Shown: positions 7,711 to 15,527 of the stretch, one piece after another
How the letters are laid out: the number at the start of each line of letters is the position of its first letter
Position numbering within the stretch: the first letter of the stretch is position 1
Origin: Candidatus Melainabacteria bacterium
GTDB taxonomy: Bacteria; Cyanobacteriota; Vampirovibrionia; Obscuribacterales; Obscuribacteraceae
DNA length: 64,000 bases
Direction: 5' to 3'
Assembly: GCA_016212515.1 (NCBI GenBank)
Contig: JACRFZ010000019.1
Span: forward strand, 1-64,000
The notes under the pieces: model-generated
Databases searched by the model: none
Told to the model about the DNA's origin: nothing
The model's input: only the letters and a program-made list of their open reading frames with translations
Made by a program: the position numbers and the translations under genes

Positions 7711-8811
7711 TTAAGCCACGAAGCCTGAGCCCAGAGCGTCGGCGGCCATGATGGCGTCGAGCAAGAGGTCGGCATCGACAGCGAAGGGCTCGTTGTGGGC
7801 GGTTTCGCCGGGGGCGCTGGCGCGCTCGGCTACCCCTCTCAGGCTTTCGCGGGAATGCTCCAGCACCCCAAGCTCAGCCAGACTGCTGGGCAAGCCCACG
7901 CGGCTGCAAAACTGCATAATCTCAGCAATCACACTGGACGGCTTGCCCTCAGCCACCAGTTGCACCAGTAGTCCGAAAGCCACTTTCTCGCCGTGCAGAT
8001 AATGATGGGTTTCAGGCAGGGTGGTCAAGCCATTGTGCACGGAATGGGCGATAGCCAGACCGCCCGACTCAAAGCCCAGCCCAGAGAGCAGGGTGTTGGC
8101 TTCCACCAGGCGCTCGAGGGCCGGGGTGACGGCTTTCTTGCGCACCGAATTGAGGGCAGCCTCGCCGTCGTTCATCAAGGTTTCGTGGCAGAGCCGCGCC
8201 AGTGCCCGCGCACTAATGGTGGTGCCACCGCCCAGTTGATTGCGCTTCCTGGCATTTATGACGGTATCGGCCTCAAACCAGGTGGCCAGGGCGTCGCCCA
8301 TGCCGGCCACGAGCAGGCGCGGCGGTGCCTGGGCGATGACGGCGGTGTCCACAAGCACCAGGTCGGGGTTGCGCTTGTAAAAGAAGTATTGATCAAACTC
8401 GCCGCTTTCGCGGTAAACCACAGAAAGGGCACTGCAGGGGGCATCGCTGGAGGCCACCGTGGGGCAATTCACAGCAGGCAAGTCAAGACGTGCGGCAACA
8501 GCCCGGCTTGTGTCGAGCACCTTGCCGCCGCCGGCACCAACTACAACGCTTACTTTTTGCTCTGCCGCAATTTGAGCGAGCCTGTCAATTTCGCTTGTGG
8601 AGCACTCCCCGGAGAATTTCTCGATTAAGACCGTGAACCCGGCTTTTGGCAAATTGCTTTGCCAGGTATCACTGAGAAGCTTAGCCGCCGACTTGCCTGC
8701 GATAATCATTACTTTGCCCGACCAGCCAAACTTAGCCATCTCGTCAGCGAGGGCGTCGGTGGCATTTTTCCCCTGCACATAGCGAGAAGGCGAGCAAAAT
8801 ACAGTGAGCAT
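7711..8811 (-). CDS. gldA: Glycerol dehydrogenase-like iron/zinc-containing alcohol dehydrogenase
   Basis: The product (366 residues from the chosen start) belongs to the iron-type alcohol dehydrogenase superfamily. It is closest in layout to GldA, which oxidises glycerol to dihydroxyacetone with NAD. It shows the nucleotide-binding GAGGGKVLDTSRAVA, the PTVASSDAPCSALSVVY segment, the metal-ligand MGDALATWFEAD, and the two His-bearing segments AHSVHNGL and THHYLHGEKVAFG. The frame stays open to an upstream start at 8844. The ATG at 8811 is preferred because it begins MLTVFCSPSRYVQG, as GldA proteins do, and has AGGTGG upstream. Substrate specificity within the family cannot be fixed from motifs alone. 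It is divergent from the radical SAM gene. Confidence 0.85.
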   Translation of the reverse strand: MLTVFCSPSRYVQGKNATDALADEMAKFGWSGKVMIIAGKSAAKLLSDTWQSNLPKAGFTVLIEKFSGECSTSEIDRLAQIAAEQKVSVVVGAGGGKVLDTSRAVAARLDLPAVNCPTVASSDAPCSALSVVYRESGEFDQYFFYKRNPDLVLVDTAVIAQAPPRLLVAGMGDALATWFEADTVINARKRNQLGGGTTISARALARLCHETLMNDGEAALNSVRKKAVTPALERLVEANTLLSGLGFESGGLAIAHSVHNGLTTLPETHHYLHGEKVAFGLLVQLVAEGKPSSVIAEIMQFCSRVGLPSSLAELGVLEHSRESLRGVAERASAPGETAHNEPFAVDADLLLDAIMAADALGSGFVA

Positions 8812-8983
8812 GGAAGCCACCTGTGGAAGAAATGAACTGCACAATTATAGCCGCTTGAAACTCAAACAAAGTGCTGCGCCGCCCCATTAAACTGAGGATG
8901 CTCACCGCGCAGTGAAGCGCGACGGAGTAAACTAATCATGCTAGCCGCAAAGCACTTGTGAACCTTAACAGGCATCGGATGTA

Positions 8984-10147
8984 ATGACCTCGCCCCCGAA
9001 CTCGATACCTTCACCGGAAGAATCATCCGCAGAGCAGTGCGGGCTACTTCCAGTAGATTTATCCGCAGAATTGTCTGCACAATTGCCTGGCCAGTCAGCG
9101 GCAGAGTTGTCCGCACAATTGCCTGTAGAATTACCCGCACAATTAGCTCACTTGCGGCGCTTTGCCCTTGACGGGGCGCTTTTGCTTTTCGACCGCGACA
9201 CCGGGTTAAACGTGCTTTGCGAAGGCGAAGAGACAGCGCATCTTAAACAGACCGCTCCGCGCATGGTGCAGTTCGCCATTACGAACTCTTGCAATCTGGC
9301 TTGCACATTTTGCTCTCGCGATATCAAATCAAACAGCGACTGGACTATTGATGAAGCCTTCACACTGCTTGCCGAGCTTTCACATTACGGGCTTCTGGAA
9401 GTAGCCTTCGGAGGCGGCGAGCCCTGGATTTTCCCTGGCTTTGCCGAGCTTGTCTGCCGTCTTTATGATGAAACGCCCCTGGCGGTGAATTTCACCACCA
9501 ATGGACTGGCGCTTACAAAGGAAGACTTAGCAGCCAGCAAAGGAAAGTACGGGCAGCTGCGACTTTCCCTTTATGACGATAATGACTGGCGCAATATGGT
9601 TACCATGCTGGCAAGAGAGAAAGCACGCTTTGGAGTCAATTATCTGGTTACGCCGGAGAGGCTCAAGACTCTTGAGACTACTATTCTTGAGCTCTGCGAG
9701 CTGGGATGCAGAGACATACTGCTACTTAGCTACAACGGCTACGATCAAGACATGCACTTGTCGAAGGAAGCAACCAGTGCTTTGTCTGGAACCATAAAGC
9801 TATTGGCTGCCGCACTCAAAGGGCGCTGCCAAATAAAGCTGGGTGTTTGCTGGGGAGAGCAAATGCAGAGCGTGCCGCGCCTCTTCAATAAAGCAGACTG
9901 TGGAGCGGGGCGCGAATTTCTGGTAATTACCAGCGACAAGAAAATTCAGCCCTGCAGTTTTCACCAGGTGGCGCTGCCGGTGCAAACAGCGGCGGATGTT
10001 ATGAACATCTACAATAAAGGGCGTAGTGAACTGGAGAGCGCGGCGCTGATGCCGGGCTGCTCTCGCGAAAATCATGCCGACCACTGGGCGCGAGCCAAAA
10101 GAGAAGAAGAATCAACAGCAATCCAAAGACCGGGAGGACAAGCGTGA
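8984..10147 (+). CDS. Radical SAM protein
   Basis: This 387-residue radical SAM enzyme binds a [4Fe-4S] cluster through CNLACTFC (CX3CX2C, about residues 98-105). It also has the SAM-contacting GGGEP motif (about 143-147) and the later TTNG and beta-strand pattern of the partial TIM barrel. The C-terminal third has more cysteines (CWGEQ, ADCGAGREF, QPCSFHQ, PGCSREN) that could hold an auxiliary cluster, as in SPASM/twitch proteins, but the spacing is not classical. Residues 20-55 are a low-complexity LSAQLP/VELPAQL repeat, reflected as a DNA repeat near 9065-9155. Its last four bases (GTGA) overlap the start of the next gene, so the two are co-expressed. The substrate is unknown; a peptide or protein is plausible given the partner. 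Confidence 0.9.
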   Translation: MTSPPNSIPSPEESSAEQCGLLPVDLSAELSAQLPGQSAAELSAQLPVELPAQLAHLRRFALDGALLLFDRDTGLNVLCEGEETAHLKQTAPRMVQFAITNSCNLACTFCSRDIKSNSDWTIDEAFTLLAELSHYGLLEVAFGGGEPWIFPGFAELVCRLYDETPLAVNFTTNGLALTKEDLAASKGKYGQLRLSLYDDNDWRNMVTMLAREKARFGVNYLVTPERLKTLETTILELCELGCRDILLLSYNGYDQDMHLSKEATSALSGTIKLLAAALKGRCQIKLGVCWGEQMQSVPRLFNKADCGAGREFLVITSDKKIQPCSFHQVALPVQTAADVMNIYNKGRSELESAALMPGCSRENHADHWARAKREEESTAIQRPGGQA

Positions 10148-11103
10148 AAGTAAAGGTATGGAATGCCTTCGCCAGCAACAACAGCGGCAGCTATACCATT
10201 GTTGGTAGTTTTCCCAGTTGCGAAATAGCGGAGGCAGTAGCCCGGGAACTGACAGAAGTTTTGCAAAGCCATTCAGATTGGCTGAGTGCAAAAGCCAACT
10301 GGAGCCGCTTGCCAGAGGCCTTTGAAGAATCGCCGTTTAGCAAGTTTATAAAGAGACATGGTTTGCATCCGAAAGAAAATGAAGGCGGCATCTGGCCCGA
10401 CTGCGACGACGATATACCCCAGGCATTTGCCATCGAATCAAAAGTAATTGTGCACCATGACTATACAATAACCATGCCCAGAGAGTTTGGGGAATTCTTC
10501 TATCGCAAAGGCGGGCGGGTGCAGCAAGAGATCAACCATGCCCATAATCCCGTTGTCGCGATCTGCGAACTGTGGATACCCCGGGAAGAGAGAAAGGAGG
10601 CGGAAGTGCCTGGAAAAATCTCCGCCCTGCTGGAGATCCTCTGTGCACCGGGTTCTGCCTTTCTTGAACTCTCCTGCATAGGCCGATATGGACCAGCCTG
10701 GCGCCGCGGCGATGAATTCGGCACAGCGCCTCTAACGATAGGAGCAATTTTCGACGATCTCTGCGCCGGCTTCACCACCGTGAGCCAAGCAGCAAAAGAG
10801 CAAGGGTTCAAGACTTCGATCAAAGTTTTCGAAGCCTTCAACGAAAGCGATCCGCTTAGCTTTTTGCGCCCTTCCACACCGCCATTAGAGCGCGAGCTGA
10901 AATCTCTCACGCTTCTAGAAGCGGGATATGCCCCCACCGAGGTAGTTAATGTTCTCATGCAGCTGCTAGACGTAAGCTATTCAGACGCCAGAGAGGTACT
11001 AGACTCTGCGCCGGTTGTGATTTTTGCCGATGCTTTACCGGAAAGGGCTGAAGAAGCAGCGAGATTGCTCAAAAAAGCAGGGGCGTCGGTGCAAATTTCC
11101 TGA
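10144..11103 (+). CDS. Protein with ribosomal L7/L12-like C-terminal domain, coupled to the radical SAM gene
   Basis: This 319-residue protein starts with a GTG that overlaps the radical SAM stop codon by four bases. Residues about 1-50 (KVWNAFASNNSGSYTIVGSF, then a helix) and the middle region are not recognised. Residues about 255-319 closely follow the L7/L12 C-terminal domain: a helix (TEVVNVLMQLL), then YSDAREVLDSAP matching the L7/L12 'GLKEAKDLVESAP', then AEEAARLLKKAGASVQI matching 'AEALKKALEEAGAEVEV'. Three helices and a sheet edge are therefore conserved. Ribosomal L7/L12 is about 120 residues, so this is not the ribosomal stalk protein. I infer that the domain serves for docking, possibly as substrate or partner of the radical SAM enzyme. 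Confidence 0.8.
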   Translation: MKVKVWNAFASNNSGSYTIVGSFPSCEIAEAVARELTEVLQSHSDWLSAKANWSRLPEAFEESPFSKFIKRHGLHPKENEGGIWPDCDDDIPQAFAIESKVIVHHDYTITMPREFGEFFYRKGGRVQQEINHAHNPVVAICELWIPREERKEAEVPGKISALLEILCAPGSAFLELSCIGRYGPAWRRGDEFGTAPLTIGAIFDDLCAGFTTVSQAAKEQGFKTSIKVFEAFNESDPLSFLRPSTPPLERELKSLTLLEAGYAPTEVVNVLMQLLDVSYSDAREVLDSAPVVIFADALPERAEEAARLLKKAGASVQIS

Positions 11104-11139
11104 CGAGCCTGTGCCAGGGCACCGTTCCCCAAGAGAGAC

Positions 11140-11556
11140 TCACTCTATAAAAGCCGAAATATCAAGACTAAAGCGTTGAGCCAGTCGCTTTGCCTGCTCA
11201 AGACTCAAGCGCCGTTCACCCTTTAGAAATTCAGATACACGACTGGGACTGCCAAACTCCGGCACCAGATCCTTTTGAACCAAATCATTCTGTTCCATCA
11301 AGTACTGAAGTAGCTCACGAGGGCTCAATTCTGCCACTTCCTCAGAAAATTGAGACTCATATTTTGTAATGAGATCTGTCAAGACTTCCAGGTAATCACT
11401 TTCAGATTGAGTGAGCGTATCAACTCGAGCGATCAGCGCGTCACAAATCTGCGCGGCACGCTCGTTCTGTTCGTCGTCACGAATGGGGCGAAGAGGAAAG
11501 CGCTTGATGAGCCTTCCGTATTCTCTGCTGCTTTCGTCCTTGATAGATGTGGACAC
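11140..11556 (-). CDS. higA: HigA-type antitoxin (helix-turn-helix)
   Basis: The antitoxin of a type II HigBA pair; it should bind HigB and repress the operon. The C-terminal half carries an XRE-type helix-turn-helix ending in SRVSEFLKGERRLSLEQAKRLAQRF, as in HigA. The N-terminal half has the acidic helical layout usual for these antitoxins. The GTG at 11556 is chosen because AAGGGGA lies nine bases upstream and it clears the toxin stop codon by 14 bases. A TTG at 11580 would overlap higB but lacks a good ribosome site. Gene order is toxin first, as expected for higBA. Confidence 0.87.
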   Translation of the reverse strand: MSTSIKDESSREYGRLIKRFPLRPIRDDEQNERAAQICDALIARVDTLTQSESDYLEVLTDLITKYESQFSEEVAELSPRELLQYLMEQNDLVQKDLVPEFGSPSRVSEFLKGERRLSLEQAKRLAQRFSLDISAFIE

Positions 11557-11570
11557 TGTAGTCACTCCCC

Positions 11571-11855
11571 TTACTTCCAATCGCCCCGGTCATACTGCTC
11601 ATGGGTCAAGACGTGCCGAATGTAGAGGTTTTCTTTCTCGAATTCAGCTATTGCTATGAGCCGGTAGTCATTCCCTTTGATATCGAAAACAATCTTTCCA
11701 TCCACCCAATCGGCACTTCTGAAGGTCTTACGCACGTCCGGAAAACTTTTCCAACGAGCAGCTTGCACGGCAAAGCGCCATTGCTTAAGAGGCTCTTCCG
11801 CCTGCCGATGCTCCTGAAAGAACTGCCTGGCCCGGCCCCAGTGAACAACTTTCAT
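11571..11855 (-). CDS. higB: HigB-type toxin (mRNA interferase family)
   Basis: The product is 94 residues. It matches the HigB toxin layout: MKVVHWGRARQFF start, QWRFAVQAARW, SFPDVRKTFRSADWVDGKIV, FDIKGNDYRLIA and YIRHVLTHEQYDRG at the end. HigB toxins cleave mRNA on the ribosome. The ATG at 11855 has GAGGG upstream and begins where the family begins; the frame stays open further upstream to 11930, but that part would be translated from the operator region. It is followed directly by higA. Confidence 0.88.
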   Translation of the reverse strand: MKVVHWGRARQFFQEHRQAEEPLKQWRFAVQAARWKSFPDVRKTFRSADWVDGKIVFDIKGNDYRLIAIAEFEKENLYIRHVLTHEQYDRGDWK

Positions 11856-11877
11856 AAGACTACCCTCGGAAACAATC

Positions 11878-11927
11878 TTCCCATATTGGGAACTTTTCGA
11901 CAACCCCCCTTTTCCCAATTCGGGAAA
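11878..11927 (-). promoter_or_regulatory. Paired palindromic operators upstream of higBA
   Basis: Two inverted repeats lie just upstream of higB. TTCCCATATTGGGAA (11878-11892) has perfect six-base arms around a three-base centre. TTTCCCAATTCGGGAAA (11911-11927) has perfect six-base arms around five bases. Both share the TTCCC/GGGAA core. Their centres are 34 bp apart, close to three helical turns, so two antitoxin dimers could bind the same DNA face. This is the expected place for HigA autoregulation. Confidence 0.7.
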
Positions 11928-12025
11928 CAATTAACATATTGAACTATACCGAACTACAGAACAGCGAGAGCTGGTGAGTACAGTCCAACAGGCTGTCAGA
12001 GCCCCGTCCCGAACCGAAAGTCTCC

Positions 12026-12967
12026 CTAAAGCTCTCCGGCGCAGGCTTTGGCTGCGACTTTCGCCATGAGTGCTTCCCGCGCCTCAATTTTTGCCTTAGA
12101 GCCTTTCACAAAGATGGCAAAGTATATGGTCTCGCCGGCCGGGCCAACAGCCACACCCACATCATTGGTGCCGGCATTCTGCCCGGAGACATCACGGCCG
12201 GTGCCGGTCTTATGGGCTAGCGTCCAACCAGCCGGCAAGCCGGCTTTGATGCGATTTTGTCCGGTCTGACAATTGAACATGTCTTGCAAGATTAGAGCCG
12301 TAGACTTCTTGGACAGCAATTTGCCGCTATAGAGCTTCTGCAAGAGGTCTACCATAGCCTCGGGGGTGGTTGTATCGCGAGGGTCACTCAAGAAGGTCTC
12401 AATTTTCAAGCTATCAGGCTGCAATTTGCCCTCGGGGCGGTCAATGCGCACGCCCTTAACGTCTGCCTCTTCCAGCAGGCGCGTGACGGCGGCGGCACCA
12501 CCGGCGCGGCTGATTAAGATATCACAGGTGGTGTTATCGCTATCGCAGATGGAGCGCGTGATCAAATTGCGGATAGAGAAATCTGACTGCTTACCTTTGA
12601 TCGCTTTCTTGATGGGGCTGTGAATGGTAAGCACATCGGCCTTGCGCACCGTTATTTTGTCTTTCACAGATAGTTTACCGGCGTCGGCAAGACGCAGGAT
12701 GGCAATTGAAACAGGCAGCTTGCATACGCTCTGCATCGGGAAAAGCTTTTTCTCGTTGTAGAAAAATTGCTTCTTTCGCTGGGTGTCGACTACAGCGATG
12801 CCGACTTCACTGCCTTCGCTGCCCTTGCCGCGTGCCCTCTCGATTTCGGCATCGCTTATTGCTCTGGCACCGGCTGCCTGCTCGATGGACATCACCGGGG
12901 CGACACCAGTGCATATGGCTAACATAAGAGCCGCACCTGCAAATGATACCAGCCTGTTTCTGAACAC
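12026..12967 (-). CDS. Class A beta-lactamase, exported
   Basis: This 313-residue periplasmic serine beta-lactamase hydrolyses beta-lactams through an acyl-enzyme. A signal peptide covers about residues 1-27. The catalytic motifs are intact: SVCK (nucleophile Ser80, Lys83), SDN (143-145), a Glu in RPEGKLQ (Glu179, the omega-loop base) and HKTGTG near 253. The stretch DSDNTTCDILI and the RPEGKLQ form (Gln instead of the usual Asn) recall the A2 subclass of class A enzymes (CfxA/CepA/PER-like) more than TEM-like ones. That assignment is an inference. It lies 24 bp after a frameshifted secreted gene and is probably in the same transcript. No mobile element is seen, so it looks chromosomal. Confidence 0.9.
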   Translation of the reverse strand: MFRNRLVSFAGAALMLAICTGVAPVMSIEQAAGARAISDAEIERARGKGSEGSEVGIAVVDTQRKKQFFYNEKKLFPMQSVCKLPVSIAILRLADAGKLSVKDKITVRKADVLTIHSPIKKAIKGKQSDFSIRNLITRSICDSDNTTCDILISRAGGAAAVTRLLEEADVKGVRIDRPEGKLQPDSLKIETFLSDPRDTTTPEAMVDLLQKLYSGKLLSKKSTALILQDMFNCQTGQNRIKAGLPAGWTLAHKTGTGRDVSGQNAGTNDVGVAVGPAGETIYFAIFVKGSKAKIEAREALMAKVAAKACAGEL

Positions 12968-12991
12968 TTTCGCCGTCCTTCTGTTTTTCTT

Positions 12992-13325
12992 CTAGTGTTG
13001 CTTGCTTTCGGGCTTAGATTCAGCCTTCTTATTTACCTTGGACTCAGACTTTTTCTCGCCCTTGGAGGCAGACGGTTTCGCGCCTTTGGAGCCTGCCTCT
13101 TTCTCGGACTGAGAGTCAGACTTCTTCTCGTTGTAAGGAGCCGGATCCCAGTATATGAAGAGAGACTGCTTGGCCAGTCTGTAGATTTGCCCCCTGTTGC
13201 CAAGCTCCGACTGGCGATAAGCCGGTTTGGCAGCGCGCCTCAACGGTGTCGGCACTGGCGGCAGAAGCGAAGGCCAGGTTGGCTATTGTCAGGACCAGCG
13301 TCAGTACCGCCTTACAGATTTTCAT
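12992..13325 (-). pseudogene. Frameshifted secreted protein with Lys/Ser-rich tail
   Basis: The ATG at 13325 opens a frame with a clear signal peptide (MKICKAVLTLVLTIANLAF, cleavage near ASAASA), but this frame stops at 13116. A frame shifted by one base is open from about 13270 to the stop at 12992. It encodes QSLFIYWDPAPYNE, then a Lys/Ser/Glu-rich tail ending just ahead of the beta-lactamase gene. Joined, the two give one plausible exported protein of about 110 residues with a charged tail. The shift point would fall between about 13260 and 13170. It could be a real mutation, a sequencing or assembly error, or programmed frameshifting. Family not recognised. Confidence 0.55.
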
Positions 13326-13495
13326 GGCATCAGTTTCCCCGGGGACTTCCTTACGACTGAGAAAGAAGGATAAAGCACGGAAGCTTCTCTGGCAATCGAG
13401 CCTCGCTCACAACCAAGATACTCTGGGGCAGAGCGTAGGCAAGAAATCGCTTCGGTCGGGCACCCGGTTGCCGTAAAGTCTGGCGCACCCTACTG

Positions 13496-13501
13496 TATAA
13501 T
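13496..13501 (+). promoter_or_regulatory. Possible -10 element (TATAAT) ahead of the SulP gene
   Basis: A consensus TATAAT lies 56 bp before the preferred SulP start. No good -35 hexamer is found at 16-18 bp; TTGCCG at 13468-13473 is 22 bp away. It is called only for its consensus and position. Confidence 0.3.
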
Positions 13502-13556
13502 GCCTCGATTCAAGGGTAACGTTCATCCTAATCAAATTAAGAGCCGCCACGGGTCT

Positions 13557-15389
13557 ATGACAGCCCCCGAACCAAACCAGCATCTCAATCCATTCAAAAG
13601 GGAAGCCCAACCTCACGGTCTGGGACGCTGGGTGCCGGGGCTGAAGCTCTTGCGCACTTACAAGCGGCGCTGGTTCTTAAGAGACCTATCTGCCGGAGCG
13701 GTGCTCACCACTATTCTTGTGCCTGTAGGCATGGGTTACGCCGAAGCATCGGGTCTGCCAGCTATCTGCGGGCTCTACGCCACCATGACCGCCCTGGTTA
13801 CTTATGCCATATTCGGTAGAAGCCGCATTCTGGTTCTGGGTCCAGATTCCGCCCTGGTGGCAATTATCGCCGCCAGCGTCTTGCCCCTGGCAGCGAGGGG
13901 CTCGGCCCATGCGGTGGAACTTGCCGGGGTGCTGGCCATTCTTGCCGGAGTGATGTGCGTAGCAGCCGGACTTCTGAGGCTGGGCTTCATCACCGACCTT
14001 TTATCAAAGCCCATTAGACTCGGTTATCTCAATGCCATCGCCCTCACCGTCATTCTCGGTCAGCTACCAACCCTACTTGGCTTCAAGGTGAAGGGTCTGG
14101 ACGTAGTCACCGAGGCGAGCGGCATTATTAAGGGTATCGCCGGCAATCAGGTGAACCATACTGCCTTCGCCATTGGTGGCACCTGCTTACTTATTATTCT
14201 GGCGTGCAAGCGCTGGTTGCCTAAGTTTCCGGGGGTGCTGCTGGCAGTCTTTCTGGCGACTGTAGTGGTATCACTCTTCAATCTGGCCCATCATACTGGT
14301 CTCTCTGTTGTGGGCGAAATTCCCAGGGGGCTGCCCTCCTGGCGCGTGCCCGAGGTGAGCGAAAAGGAATTGAACTTGTTGTTTCACAGCGCTATTGCTA
14401 TTGCGCTGGTTTCATTCGCCGACATGTCGGTGGTATCACGCACTTTTGCTCTGCGTGGGCGCTATGAAACCGATGATAACAAAGAGCTTTTTGCCCTTGG
14501 TCTATGCAACGTTGCAAGCGGCTTCTTCCAGGGCTTTTCAGTGACGGGAAGCGCCTCGCGCACCCCCGTGGCTGAAGCTGCCGGTGCCAAGACACAGTTG
14601 ACAAGCGTCACCGGCGCCATCTGCGTGGCGCTTCTAATCGTTATTTTTCCCAGCCTGCTCATGAATGTGCCGCACACGGCTCTATCAGCGGTCGTTATCT
14701 GCGCCTGTCTTTCGCTTGTTGATATTAGCAGCGTCATCGAGCTATACGGCGTGCGCAAAGCCGAGTTTGTAGCCTGCCTGGCTTGCTTTCTCGGTGTGGC
14801 CGTGGCGGGGGTCATCCCCGGCATATTCATTGCCGTAGGTATTTCGCTCCTGGTCTTTATTATCCGCGCCTCAAGACCCTATAGCGCCGTTCTTGGTAGA
14901 GCCAAAGGGCTCAAGGGTTACCACGATATCAGCCGGCACCCTGAGGCCAAACAGATTCCCGGTCTGGTGCTCTTTCGCTGGGACGCGCCATTGTTTTTCG
15001 CCAATGCCAGACTCTTCCGGGAATGCGCCCTGGAAGCCATTGCCAATGCACCGTCGGCGGTCAAACGTATTGTTATTGAGGCCGAGCCCGTCACCGATAT
15101 CGACTCCACGGCAGCCGACGCCCTGCGGGAGTTGGAGCATGACTTGAAGGCAGTTTCCATTGAGCTGGGCTTTGCGCAAATGAAGGGACCGGTGAAAGAC
15201 CAGTTAAAAAATTACGGGCTCTTCCAGAAAATCGGCGAAGAGAATTTCTACCCTACCCTCGGGGTAGCCGTTGACGCCTACGTGCACACGCACCAGATAG
15301 AGTGGCACGACTGGGACGGCAAAAGGTGTTGCAAGCATGCGCCCCATTCCGGACCCTGCCCTGATGAAGTAATGAGCGATTCGCTTTAG
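13557..15389 (+). CDS. SulP/SLC26 family anion transporter with STAS domain
   Basis: This inner-membrane transporter of sulfate or a similar anion (the family also moves bicarbonate) has about 10-12 hydrophobic segments between residues 40 and 420 of the product. It includes the family signature near VPVGMGYAEASGLPAICGLYA and a later SFADMSVVSRTFA, GSASRTP segment. A cytoplasmic STAS domain follows (about 465-580: VLFRWDAPLFFANARLFRE, IDSTAADAL). The tail is rich in Cys and His (KRCCKHAPHSGPCP), which is unusual and could bind metal. The ATG at 13557 is preferred because a TATAAT hexamer at 13496-13501 overlaps the earlier in-frame ATG at 13500, but the earlier start is possible. The substrate cannot be told from sequence. 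Confidence 0.9.
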   Translation: MTAPEPNQHLNPFKREAQPHGLGRWVPGLKLLRTYKRRWFLRDLSAGAVLTTILVPVGMGYAEASGLPAICGLYATMTALVTYAIFGRSRILVLGPDSALVAIIAASVLPLAARGSAHAVELAGVLAILAGVMCVAAGLLRLGFITDLLSKPIRLGYLNAIALTVILGQLPTLLGFKVKGLDVVTEASGIIKGIAGNQVNHTAFAIGGTCLLIILACKRWLPKFPGVLLAVFLATVVVSLFNLAHHTGLSVVGEIPRGLPSWRVPEVSEKELNLLFHSAIAIALVSFADMSVVSRTFALRGRYETDDNKELFALGLCNVASGFFQGFSVTGSASRTPVAEAAGAKTQLTSVTGAICVALLIVIFPSLLMNVPHTALSAVVICACLSLVDISSVIELYGVRKAEFVACLACFLGVAVAGVIPGIFIAVGISLLVFIIRASRPYSAVLGRAKGLKGYHDISRHPEAKQIPGLVLFRWDAPLFFANARLFRECALEAIANAPSAVKRIVIEAEPVTDIDSTAADALRELEHDLKAVSIELGFAQMKGPVKDQLKNYGLFQKIGEENFYPTLGVAVDAYVHTHQIEWHDWDGKRCCKHAPHSGPCPDEVMSDSL

Positions 15390-15390
15390 C

Positions 15391-15457
15391 CTCGGGGCAC
15401 CCCGAGTCGGACCAACCGAGCCAAGACTGGCCCGGTTGGACCGAGCGGAACCTAGCT
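15391..15457 (+). terminator. Two hairpins after the SulP gene
   Basis: CTCGGGG/CCCCGAG (15391-15406, two-base loop) directly follows the SulP stop. It is followed by a longer near-perfect inverted repeat (CGGACCAACCG and CGGTTGGACCG, one mismatch). Neither has a T-run, so termination is likely but not certain. Confidence 0.5.
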
Positions 15458-15527
15458 GGAAACTGTCAAGTGCTAGTTTAATGTGAAAGCCTGCGTGGAA
15501 TTGCGTCTATGATCTATGGAATTTTAG

